From assembly GCA_029855985.1 (NCBI GenBank), contig JAGSHR010000073.1, positions 1-21,854 on the forward strand: 21,854 bases of DNA. The letters run 5' to 3'. The translations under genes and the position numbers were made by a program. This document shows, one piece after another, positions 12,913 to 20,175 of the stretch (its first letter is position 1; every line of letters begins with the position of its first letter). The stretch comes from Candidatus Njordarchaeota archaeon (GTDB taxonomy: Archaea; Thermoproteota; JANJXX01; Panguiarchaeales; Panguiarchaeaceae). Below the pieces are notes generated by a model. The model saw nothing but the letters and a program-made list of their open reading frames with translations, was not told where the DNA came from and searched no databases.

Positions 12913-13578
12913 ATGGACTTTGATGATTTTGTGAATGCGTTAGTTAGGATAGAGAATATTCTTAAAGAGGTTGACAATAGGGGGTACTCAAGGAGGCTCC
13001 TTAATAAGGCCAATAGGATTGTTAACTCAATTGAACTTTATTTGGATTCCATAGTTGATGAGATTTGGTCTACAGACACAACTTTAACTAAACGCAGACA
13101 AATTATCTCGAATTTTTACCCTTATGTCAAGAGATTGTTAAAGATTGTAAGGAGGCTTTGGACTTTTAAGGCCATTAACGAAAATAAGGTTACGTCATTT
13201 GCGAGACTAGTTGGTTGGTTTGGTTACTTTGATGAATGCGTGAAGCTATTGGAAGAAACAATAGGTGAACCAAATGACTACTTTTCTTTCGCTACACTTG
13301 CAGATATATACTTTGAACTTGGCTTGCTCGATAAGAGTCTTGAGAAGTTAGAAAAAATCAAGGCCATGGGTTTCAACTTCTATGAAATCTTCTATAATAT
13401 GGCATTAATCCTTTACATGATTGGAGAAGATTTGAGGGCATTAGAGATAATAAATGAGAGTGAAAAGAAGTTTAAAGGGAAGAAGCCCATGTTTGGTTTA
13501 AAAATCGCGGTAGCTATCGCTAACAACGATTTGGATGAGGCTAATATGCTTGTCCTAAAGAGGAGGGGTCTAATATGA
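12913..13578 (+). CDS. Small TPR-like helical protein upstream of RaSEA
   Basis: The product is 221 residues, all-helical and unrecognised beyond the repeat type. The N-terminal 90 residues look like long helices with many Arg/Lys. From about residue 90 there are TPR-like hairpins: SFARLVGWFGYFDECVKLLE, SFATLADIYFELGLLDKSLE and NMALILYMIGEDLRALEIIN, each with the small/aromatic pattern of TPR. It probably binds a protein or RNA partner. The start ATG at 12913 follows AAGGT about 8 nt upstream. Its stop overlaps the RaSEA start by 4 nt (ATGA), indicating translational coupling, so a partner role for RaSEA is a reasonable but unproven inference. Confidence 0.8.
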   Translation: MDFDDFVNALVRIENILKEVDNRGYSRRLLNKANRIVNSIELYLDSIVDEIWSTDTTLTKRRQIISNFYPYVKRLLKIVRRLWTFKAINENKVTSFARLVGWFGYFDECVKLLEETIGEPNDYFSFATLADIYFELGLLDKSLEKLEKIKAMGFNFYEIFYNMALILYMIGEDLRALEIINESEKKFKGKKPMFGLKIAVAIANNDLDEANMLVLKRRGLI

Positions 13579-14684
13579 GTTACCCTATTGGTAAAACAGT
13601 ATTGGAAGAGGTTTTTAGGATAAACGCTGAGTTGCGGGCGTTAGGGAGAAGGAAGGTTAGATCGAAGACTTCATATAATAAACCCGTTGCATTTTGGATT
13701 GAAAAAGAACCTGTTAGGTTTGGTGAAAAACTTGAAGTTTTAGATGCACTTGTTGTCATACTGGGAACAAGGGGATGTCGATGGGCGTGGCAAGGCAGGG
13801 GTGGTGGTTGTATTTTCTGTGGGTACGTTTATAAGAACCCAAGGGGTGGTGGTAACCTATTAAGACAAGTGGACTATGTTATCAATAAAACATCAGATAA
13901 ATTGAATGACATTGGTGTTATAAAGATTTTTACTTCCGGTAGCTTTATGGATGAATTCGAGGTCACGGATTCTGAGAGACTCGAGATATTGAGCAAACTT
14001 GTGGAAGCGTTTCCAAATTTAAAGGTTCTACAATTAGAAACTAGACCGGAACACATTGTTAATAGGGCTAAACTTGATCCCTTGAAGAGATTTGATGTCG
14101 ACATTTATTTTAATGTTGGTTTGGAAAGCGCGAATGACCAAGTATTAGAGTTAATTAATAAGGGATTTCTATTTAACACTTATGTTAAAGCCTTAGAGAG
14201 AGCCAAAGAGTATGGTTTCTATTTGAAAACATATTTGATGCTTAAGCAACCATTTCAAACAGAATGGGAAGCAATATTGGATGTAATTGAATCTGGTAGA
14301 AAAGTTATGGATTTGGGCACCAAAACGATTTCCATCAATCCAATGGTTATATACTCTTATACCTTCGTTGAATTCTTATGGAATAATGGTCTATATAGAC
14401 CACCGTGGCTTCACAGTGTGCTTTACACTGTCAGAGAATTACTAAAATACGAAAATTCTCACGATAAAGTTATTCTTTCGGATCCTGTAGCTCCAGGTTC
14501 GAAGAGGGGCGCGCATACTTGTAGTAATTCCTGCGATAGGGAACTCAATGAAGCCCTTGAGAGAATGGTTTTAGAGCAAAACCCAAATGTCGAGATACCA
14601 GAATGTTGTAAGGATGCTTGGGAAATGTATATTCAAGAAGAAAATGTAAAAAAGGATTTGAGTTATGCTTCTGTTTTACCCTAA
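13575..14684 (+). CDS. raSEA: RaSEA: radical SAM subunit of archaeosine synthase
   Basis: The product is 369 residues, a radical SAM enzyme of the MJ1487/TIGR01210 type. The iron-sulfur site is TRGCRWAWQGRGGGCIFCGY: C68, C79 and C82, a long first gap (10 residues) rather than the classic CxxxCxxC, as is usual in Elp3-like and RaSEA-like enzymes. Further matches are IKIFTSGSFMDEFE (cofactor-binding region), LQLETRPEH, FNVGLESANDQVLELINKGF and a C-terminal Cys motif HTCSNSCDRELNEAL. RaSEA works with ArcS, which attaches lysine to preQ0 at G15 of tRNA; RaSEA then converts the lysine adduct to archaeosine. ArcS is not in this window. A strong GAGGGG site precedes the ATG. The end overlaps the convergent herA by 9 bp. 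Confidence 0.9.
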   Translation: MSYPIGKTVLEEVFRINAELRALGRRKVRSKTSYNKPVAFWIEKEPVRFGEKLEVLDALVVILGTRGCRWAWQGRGGGCIFCGYVYKNPRGGGNLLRQVDYVINKTSDKLNDIGVIKIFTSGSFMDEFEVTDSERLEILSKLVEAFPNLKVLQLETRPEHIVNRAKLDPLKRFDVDIYFNVGLESANDQVLELINKGFLFNTYVKALERAKEYGFYLKTYLMLKQPFQTEWEAILDVIESGRKVMDLGTKTISINPMVIYSYTFVEFLWNNGLYRPPWLHSVLYTVRELLKYENSHDKVILSDPVAPGSKRGAHTCSNSCDRELNEALERMVLEQNPNVEIPECCKDAWEMYIQEENVKKDLSYASVLP

Positions 14685-16715
14685 TTTTTTCCTTAGGTAA
14701 TTTTTATACAGTTTATAGGCCTCCACCGTGAGGTTATTCCCAAGTATTCTCTTCAAGTACTTATCCAGCGCCAAGGTTATGAAATTCGCTCTTTTTTCAA
14801 TAATACCCATCAATAAGAGAGAATCCAATACTCGTTCATCTACAAGCGTCAAAGTCTGATTTACGGTTAGTCGCCCCTCTCTAAGTAGCGTTCGTATGAG
14901 TTCTCTAGCACCATAACCCATGAACAATAAGTCGTCTACTAGTTCCTCAATTACGCTTGTATCTATCCTTAACTTCTCATATTCCTCTATTTCTTGTTGC
15001 ACTTGTTTTTTTCGTTTTTTCGCTTTCTTTTTTTCTTTTTTAGCCTCCTCTTTATCTTCCTTCTTTACTGGTTTAACTTCCACGGGCACGGGTTTTTCTT
15101 GCTTGAGCTCTTCTTTCTTTTCTTTCTCAATAGCTTCTGCTTTCGAAGCGACTTCTTCTACTTTTGGTTTGGTTTCAACTGCTTCTTTTATTTCAGGTTC
15201 CTCGATTTCTGCTTCTGGTAGTATTGGTGCAAGCTTGTCTTTTAATAGCTCTCGTGTTCTCCTAGCGATTTCTTTAACTTTGTCTTCAATTTCCCTAATT
15301 TCTTCAACTGTTCCTTTCACTTCTCTACTCATTCTTGGTCTCACTTCAATCATGATAGGCAAAGTTAGTGAAGGTGCCTTTAGATACCCCCTGCCTGGAG
15401 GCAAATCAACCAATATTTCAGCGATTTCCTTTGGTATATCGAAAATTTTGGAGAACTCTGCGATGTCTTTTTTAAGCATTTTCAGCGCCAACATGCTTGA
15501 ACAGTTTATTATAACTGTGTCGCTTAGGTCTCGTGGACTCTGAGTCGCTAAAACTAACCAAATACCGTATTTTCTACCCTCTCTACTAACTCTCTCTATT
15601 ACATCCCTAACAGCATCAACTTTGCCCTTCTTTGGAGCGAAAAGGTGCGCCTCATCAACGATAACCAATATGTTAAAGTCAACCTTTCTTTGCTTGGCGT
15701 TATTAAACAGGCCACGAAGAACATCTGCTACAATGAATCGGACACCATAATCGCCCAATGGCGAGTTTGCTAATCTAATTATTGTTGCTTTTCCTGGTTG
15801 TATGAGATCTATGAATTCTGGTGCATCCTTACTAAACAATCCCGATTCCTTTAAGGCTCGAATTCTGGTTATCAAAGCTTGCTTTGTCTGGTGGTGTAAA
15901 TCGCTTACTTCTAGCTTGACTAATAGATCGTTTAGGGGCAGCGTTCCTTGTTCGCCTATGATCTCTTTAAGTATCAGAGCGTATCTCAATTCTTTAACAT
16001 TATATAGGAAGAGCAGCCTCTCTGGGTCGAACTCGTCTTTTAGCATTATAGGATTTGCTTCCCAATCAAAAATCATTAAGTGTTCCTCAAAGCCTCTTGG
16101 TTCAAAACCGTAATCTCTTAATTTTTCAATTTGCCTCGGATCCTTATTGGGTAATGCAAGGCCTCCATATTCGTTATGAACGTCAAAAATGACTATCGCA
16201 AAATCTTTTTTTCTACGCTCCATTAACCTTAGTAATTCTTCAATAAACACGGATATAGAATATGATTTTCCCCCACCAGTTGTTGCGACAACAACCATGT
16301 GCCTAGCGAAGTCTGCAGGATTAAAATAGACGGGAACCAAATCCTTTTGTGTAAACACTCTTCCAACTAGCAGCCTTGTGTCCTTAGGCACCCTAGCTAA
16401 CAACTCGGCTAGGACCTCAGATGGGGGTTTAATCACTGTTGAACCTATTGTTATTGGTCTGCTCGGAGGTCTTAAAGAATCACCAATTATCTCCCCTAAC
16501 ACTTCGCATTCGGCAACAGCGGTGCTACCGGAAACGATTATGTTTTTTATATGTGCTAATATTTTTCTATTATCATTGACGTCTATTGCTAGTACATATT
16601 GATTCCTTTGGATGTCTTGTACATCTCTAATGTTGAAAACGAATGATTTCGGTGTAGCCTTGCCAGATACCAATCCTAACGGCTCGCCTAAATTTGTTTC
16701 ATCCTTATTTTCCAT
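14676..16715 (-). CDS. herA: HerA-type hexameric DNA translocase with extended C-terminus
   Basis: The product is 679 residues. An N-terminal HAS barrel (about 1-115) precedes the RecA-like ATPase: Walker A ATTGGGKS (144-151), FDVHNEYGG (177-185), Walker B ILVIVDEAHLFAPKKG (349-364) and LATQSPRDL (389-397, sensor region). HerA works with the nuclease NurA in end resection for recombinational repair; NurA is not in this window. Archaeal HerA is usually about 500 residues. Here residues 500-582 are a Lys/Glu/Val-rich linker and 583-679 an extra helical, perhaps winged-helix, domain (ELVDDLLFMGYGARELIRTL and on). The ATG at 16715 has GGTG with a 6-nt spacer; the GTG at 16724 belongs to that site. 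Confidence 0.92.
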   Translation of the reverse strand: MENKDETNLGEPLGLVSGKATPKSFVFNIRDVQDIQRNQYVLAIDVNDNRKILAHIKNIIVSGSTAVAECEVLGEIIGDSLRPPSRPITIGSTVIKPPSEVLAELLARVPKDTRLLVGRVFTQKDLVPVYFNPADFARHMVVVATTGGGKSYSISVFIEELLRLMERRKKDFAIVIFDVHNEYGGLALPNKDPRQIEKLRDYGFEPRGFEEHLMIFDWEANPIMLKDEFDPERLLFLYNVKELRYALILKEIIGEQGTLPLNDLLVKLEVSDLHHQTKQALITRIRALKESGLFSKDAPEFIDLIQPGKATIIRLANSPLGDYGVRFIVADVLRGLFNNAKQRKVDFNILVIVDEAHLFAPKKGKVDAVRDVIERVSREGRKYGIWLVLATQSPRDLSDTVIINCSSMLALKMLKKDIAEFSKIFDIPKEIAEILVDLPPGRGYLKAPSLTLPIMIEVRPRMSREVKGTVEEIREIEDKVKEIARRTRELLKDKLAPILPEAEIEEPEIKEAVETKPKVEEVASKAEAIEKEKKEELKQEKPVPVEVKPVKKEDKEEAKKEKKKAKKRKKQVQQEIEEYEKLRIDTSVIEELVDDLLFMGYGARELIRTLLREGRLTVNQTLTLVDERVLDSLLLMGIIEKRANFITLALDKYLKRILGNNLTVEAYKLYKNYLRKKLG

Positions 16716-16736
16716 GTTAAACACCAGGTGAACAGT
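16716..16736. promoter_or_regulatory. 21-bp divergent junction with back-to-back ribosome-binding sites
   Basis: Only 21 bp separate the start codons of herA (minus) and the AK6 gene (plus). The centre CACCAGGTG (16722-16730) is a near-palindrome giving GGTG on both strands, each 6 nt from its ATG. There is no space for two promoters, so each must lie inside the opposite gene, and the two mRNAs must overlap at their 5' ends. Confidence 0.6.
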
Positions 16737-17240
16737 ATGACTGTTGTTTATATTTGTGGAACAGCTGGGACTGGTAAAACAACAATATCAACTTATCTTA
16801 AGAAATACGGGTTTTTTGTAATAAATCTATCACATTTAGTAAAACACAATAAATTATACTTGGGATATGATGCAGAAAGGGACTCACTAATAATTGACGA
16901 AGAGAAATTAAACGAACACGTCAAGAATCTAGTAAAAAAGAAAAAACAGGAAAAAATTGTTATTGAAGGCATCGGAGCTGAGGCTTTACCAGATGAATTA
17001 GCAGACCTCTGCGTTGTTCTAACATGCAATATAAAGACATTAAAAGAAAGATTAAAAAGTAAGGGTTATAGTGAAAGAAAAATAATGGAAAATTTAGAAG
17101 CAGAAAAATTTGGCATAATATTAGGGGACGCAGAGTCAAAATTTTTTAACAAAGTCTTAACACTCGATACATCAAAATTAACACCAGAACAGGCAGCAGA
17201 AAAAATAGTAGAAAAATTAAGAGAGTTGAAAAAACTATGA
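16737..17240 (+). CDS. ak6: AK6/Fap7-type adenylate kinase-like NTPase
   Basis: The product is 167 residues, normal for the family. It has the P-loop CGTAGTGKTT (7-16), then NLSHLVK and YDAERDSLIIDEEKL, and IVIEGIGAEALP (Walker B-like strand), and the lid-like region RLKSKGYSERKIMENLEAE, a hallmark of AK6 (hCINAP/Fap7). This atypical adenylate kinase/ATPase helps final 18S/16S rRNA maturation through the uS11 platform protein. The start is the ATG at 16737 with AGGTG and a 6-nt spacer; the GTG at 16728 is part of that site. Its stop overlaps the NAD kinase start by 4 nt, so the two form an operon. Confidence 0.93.
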   Translation: MTVVYICGTAGTGKTTISTYLKKYGFFVINLSHLVKHNKLYLGYDAERDSLIIDEEKLNEHVKNLVKKKKQEKIVIEGIGAEALPDELADLCVVLTCNIKTLKERLKSKGYSERKIMENLEAEKFGIILGDAESKFFNKVLTLDTSKLTPEQAAEKIVEKLRELKKL

Positions 17241-18058
17241 AAAAGGAGAAAAATAAAGCACTACTGTTTTACTCTCCAAAAGAAACAGTTAAGCGAGATT
17301 TACCCAAAATACGGAAAATACTAGAAGAGAAAGGTTGGGACTATGAGGAATTCCCACCAAACCAAGAAGTTAAAAGATACGATCACAACGCTGACATAGC
17401 AATTGTGTTAGGTGGGGATGGCTCCGTCCTTCACGTAACAAGAGAAATACAAGACATTCCCATCCTAGGTGTAAACTATGGAAAAATAGGATACCTAACA
17501 GAGATAGTGCCAGGTGAACTGCCCCAAGCATTAGACCTCATAAAAGAAGAAAAATACTGGTTAGAAGAAGTACACCGACTGGAAGGCCACATACTAGAAG
17601 AGGATGGAACCAAGAAGCCTCTACCAACAGTTCTAAATGAGTACTTGATAGTCACCTCCAGATTATCAAAAATGATATCTTATGAGATCTACCTTGACGG
17701 AGAACCACTAACCAAGGGAAGAGGAGATGGCTTTATAGTCGCAACATCTATAGGAACAACTGCTTATGCCCTATCCGCAGGCGGCCCCGTTTTCGCAGGC
17801 GATGTTAAAGGATTCTTAATCGTTCCGATAGCACCACTTTGGGGAAAACTGAGACCACTTGTTATACCAGATTACCTAATGGTAACGATTAAACTGCTCT
17901 CGGATGGATGGCCAGCAATTATAGTCCCCGATGGAATAGATTCCTATGATTTAACAGCTCCTGAAGCAATCTCTATTTGGCTATCTGAGAAAACAACAAA
18001 GTTTATTAGGTTCAGCTCTAGGTATTCACGCCTTACCAGGCTCATGTTAATACTCTAA
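17237..18058 (+). CDS. nadK: NAD kinase
   Basis: The product is 273 residues, typical of archaeal NAD kinases, which phosphorylate NAD to NADP in the cytosol. Diagnostic motifs are IVLGGDGSVLH (56-66), VNYGKIGYLTE (79-89), the LNEYLI segment near 137-142 (substrate-binding NE), GDGFIVATSIGTTAYALSAG with the following GPVF, and a beta-rich C-terminal domain ending near VPDGID. The ATG overlaps the stop of the AK6 gene (ATGA), with only a weak binding site, so expression probably depends on coupling to AK6. Nothing unusual is seen in the active site. Identification is firm. Confidence 0.96.
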   Translation: MKKEKNKALLFYSPKETVKRDLPKIRKILEEKGWDYEEFPPNQEVKRYDHNADIAIVLGGDGSVLHVTREIQDIPILGVNYGKIGYLTEIVPGELPQALDLIKEEKYWLEEVHRLEGHILEEDGTKKPLPTVLNEYLIVTSRLSKMISYEIYLDGEPLTKGRGDGFIVATSIGTTAYALSAGGPVFAGDVKGFLIVPIAPLWGKLRPLVIPDYLMVTIKLLSDGWPAIIVPDGIDSYDLTAPEAISIWLSEKTTKFIRFSSRYSRLTRLMLIL

Positions 18059-18127
18059 GGGATTAAATATTGGTGGTTAGGTGCCCCAGAGTTAATTAGA
18101 TTATGCCAATGATGGAGTTAACGCCAA

Positions 18128-18169
18128 ATTATATTTTGAATTTTCATGGATTATTGTTTGGTGTGAACC
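18128..18169 (+). promoter_or_regulatory. Promoter and short leader of thiL
   Basis: AATTATATTTTG at about 18128-18139 can act as a TATA box with transcription from about 18157. GGTG at 18160-18163 lies six bases before the TTG start at 18170. A 26-codon open frame (18103-18183) runs through this leader. Confidence 0.4.
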
Positions 18170-19117
18170 TTGAAGATAAGTGAGTTGGGAGAACGTAAAG
18201 TCCTAGAGTTACTTCGACAGTTTCTTGATTCTAACGAATTGCATATTGATGATGATGCGGTTGCCTATAAACTAGAAAATAAATATATTGTCATTAATAT
18301 TGACACGATCATAGGCAGAACGGATATCCTACCAGGAACGACTCCCTTCCAAATTGGAGTGAAAGCAGTCACTATGACTACAAGTGACATTGTTGCAAAA
18401 GGCGGTAAACCCGCATTTTTCCTTGCATCGATTGGGGTTAATCGAGACACCCAAATTGGTTTTCTACAAGAGATAGAGAGAGGTATAAGAAAGACATGTG
18501 AGAAATATAGTATGAAGTTCTTTGGCGGCGATTTAAACGAATCCGATGACTTAGTGATTTCAGGAGTTGCCGTTGGGATAACCGATAAAATTATTTCACG
18601 TGAAGGCGCCTCTCAAAATGAAACTGTTTGGGTAACAGGACCCTTTGGTTATAGTGGAGCAGCCTTTCACTATCTGTTAAACAAGGGAGAAGCCACACCT
18701 AGACTAAATGAGATAATTAAGAATACAATTGAAAAAGAATTAACATTAAATGATGGAACAGTCTTATCGAATATTGCGACTTCAAGTATGGATAGCAGTG
18801 ATGGGTTAGCAATAACGTTAAACACCCTGTCAGAGATAAACAATATTCGAATAGATATAGAGTATCTGCCTATACCTGATTGTGTCAAGGAATACGCGAA
18901 AGAAAATGAGATTAATCCCGAGGAACTAGCATTATACGGAGGAGAAGAATTTGAGATTGTCTTCACAAGCAACAAACCTGACGAAGAAGTTATCAAAACA
19001 TTTAAAGATAGAGGTTTACCCGCCCCCATAAAAATCGGTAAAACAAAGAAAGGAAAAGGCGTTTATTACAAAGGTGTAAAAGTTGAAGCACGAGGATGGG
19101 AACACTTTAAATCTTGA
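18170..19117 (+). CDS. thiL: Thiamine-monophosphate kinase
   Basis: The product is 315 residues, a normal length. ThiL uses ATP to turn thiamine monophosphate into the cofactor thiamine diphosphate. The PurM/ThiL-type fold shows the metal-binding acids IDDDAVAY (residues 26-33; GDDAAV is usual), INIDTIIGRTDI (43-54), the conserved KAVTMTTSDIVAKGGKP stretch (65-81), FFGGDLNESDDLVIS (118-132) and SMDSSDGLA (205-213). The start is TTG, chosen because GGTG lies six bases upstream and the protein begins at the expected place (ISELGERKVLELL). The 3' end overlaps the PIN-domain gene by 35 bp. No other thiamine genes are in the window. Confidence 0.95.
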   Translation: MKISELGERKVLELLRQFLDSNELHIDDDAVAYKLENKYIVINIDTIIGRTDILPGTTPFQIGVKAVTMTTSDIVAKGGKPAFFLASIGVNRDTQIGFLQEIERGIRKTCEKYSMKFFGGDLNESDDLVISGVAVGITDKIISREGASQNETVWVTGPFGYSGAAFHYLLNKGEATPRLNEIIKNTIEKELTLNDGTVLSNIATSSMDSSDGLAITLNTLSEINNIRIDIEYLPIPDCVKEYAKENEINPEELALYGGEEFEIVFTSNKPDEEVIKTFKDRGLPAPIKIGKTKKGKGVYYKGVKVEARGWEHFKS

Positions 19118-19580
19118 TAAACCTGCAAGGAGGATACTACTAATAGACTCCTCTCTTTTGATGCTTCCAATAAGTGGAAAGAGAAAAGGCCCAATCAACA
19201 TAGAAGCCGCGTTATTCGAAGTATCGGAAGGCATGAAACTGTGCGTATTGGAATCAACAATAGAGGAGCTAAAAATCTTAAAAGAAAAGAAGATTGGGAA
19301 AAAAAGACTCGCAGCAGATTTTGCTTTACAATTGATTGAAAAAATGAAACTTTGCGTCATACCGATTCCCAATGATGTTAGGGAATATGTTAATGCAAAG
19401 AAGAGAGAGTTAAAAAAGTGGGAAGTAGCTGATGAAACACTAGCGATCATGGCGAAAAGATTAAACGCCGCCGTTGCCACAACAGATCTCGAATTAAGAG
19501 ATAAACTTAGGAGGAACGGCATTCCAGTATTGTATTTAAGGGGGAGAAAATGGATATATTTTGACCCTGTCGCTCCATAA
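19083..19580 (+). CDS. PIN-domain nuclease of the Fcf1/Utp24-like type
   Basis: The product is 165 residues. The PIN fold carries its acidic metal site: LLIDSSLLM (D22), LESTIEEL (E57, E61), WEVADETLAIMA (D117, E118) and VATTDLELRD (D135). The size and the ending KWIYFD fit the archaeal COG1412 group related to eukaryotic Fcf1/Utp24, the nuclease of early 18S rRNA processing, rather than small VapC toxins; no antitoxin gene is next to it. The start is TTG at 19083, two codons after an in-frame stop and preceded by GGTG with a 6-nt spacer inside thiL. Any later in-frame start would remove the first catalytic Asp. Target RNA is unknown. Confidence 0.85.
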   Translation: MKHEDGNTLNLDKPARRILLIDSSLLMLPISGKRKGPINIEAALFEVSEGMKLCVLESTIEELKILKEKKIGKKRLAADFALQLIEKMKLCVIPIPNDVREYVNAKKRELKKWEVADETLAIMAKRLNAAVATTDLELRDKLRRNGIPVLYLRGRKWIYFDPVAP

Positions 19581-19675
19581 TGTTGCCCTAAAAAATAAAA
19601 ACTTATTAAGCTAAATAGGCATTCTCAATTGAACACAAATTATATTATCGCATCTAACCTAGCCAAAATAGAACA

Positions 19676-19688
19676 TTAATATAAATGA
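19676..19688 (+). promoter_or_regulatory. TATA-like promoter of rpoF
   Basis: TTAATATAAATGA lies in the 166-bp gap between the PIN gene and rpoF and is a good TATA match. Transcription would start near 19710, giving a leader of about 37 nt with the AGGTG binding site. I see no other feature in this A/T-rich gap. Confidence 0.45.
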
Positions 19689-19746
19689 ATAACTATTATT
19701 TTGCAGTTAGTTTGTTTTGAATAGTTTAATTATATAGGTGCCCCAT

Positions 19747-20154
19747 ATGGAAGTAGAGAAAGAAGAACCCTTAGAATTGTGGGAAGTAAAGGAACTCTTA
19801 GAAAAACGGAGAGGCGACAAAAAACAATTTGAACTAACTGAGCAAAGAAGAGTATATGAGTACGCTACCGAAGCAGTAAAATTAAGCGAAGATGATGCCA
19901 AAGAGTTGTTAAATACTCTCACTAAAAAATTCAAGATACCTAAGATCATAGCCGTTCAATTAACAGATGTTCTCCCATTAACATTGGAAGAACTAGAACC
20001 CTTTTTACCTCAACTAGAAGAACACTTTACATTTGAAAACGTTGAAGAACGCCGAGAATTCGAAAAAAAGCTACTAGATGAGCTCAGGAAATATCAAGAT
20101 AAAGCTAGAACACTTCTCTCAAGTGAGGAAGAAGAAAGCGAAGAGGGAGGTTAA
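19747..20154 (+). CDS. rpoF: DNA-directed RNA polymerase subunit F (Rpo4, Rpb4 homologue)
   Basis: The product is 135 residues, acidic and helical. It matches the archaeal RpoF family: an N-terminal segment LWEVKELLEKR, the FELTEQRRVYEYATEAVKLS region, then the HRDC-like helical domain KFKIPKIIAVQLTDVLPLTL with EELEPFLPQL. With RpoE (Rpb7) it forms the stalk of RNA polymerase, which helps open-complex formation, processivity and termination. The tail is Glu-rich (SSEEEESEEGG). The ATG at 19747 has GGTG and a 6-nt spacer; the GTG at 19738 belongs to that site. It is convergent with the thermosome gene. Confidence 0.92.
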   Translation: MEVEKEEPLELWEVKELLEKRRGDKKQFELTEQRRVYEYATEAVKLSEDDAKELLNTLTKKFKIPKIIAVQLTDVLPLTLEELEPFLPQLEEHFTFENVEERREFEKKLLDELRKYQDKARTLLSSEEEESEEGG

Positions 20155-20175
20155 AATAAAAATTTATTTAAATTT
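20155..20175. terminator. Bidirectional A/T terminator between rpoF and the thermosome gene
   Basis: The gap is AATAAAAATTTATTTAAATT and continues into TTTT. It is near-palindromic A/T sequence with oligo-T on both strands, in a 21-bp gap between two convergent stops. It can end transcription in both directions. Confidence 0.5.

Noticed and set aside
14920..15543. Long plus-strand open frame of 207 codons.
   Set aside because: It is antisense to herA's Lys/Glu-rich linker and reads as Ser/Phe-rich low-complexity sequence, a typical shadow of a biased gene.
19016..19522. Minus-strand open frame of 168 codons.
   Set aside because: It is antisense to the PIN-domain gene and is Ser/Phe-rich shadow sequence.
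19083..19580. PIN-domain gene considered as a VapC toxin.
   Set aside because: There is no antitoxin gene beside it; the upstream overlapping gene is thiL and the length and ending fit Fcf1-like proteins better.
19581..19746. Search for a small RNA or small gene in the gap before rpoF.
   Set aside because: The sequence is A/T-rich with a TATA-like box only; no C/D box pair, strong hairpin or coding frame was seen.
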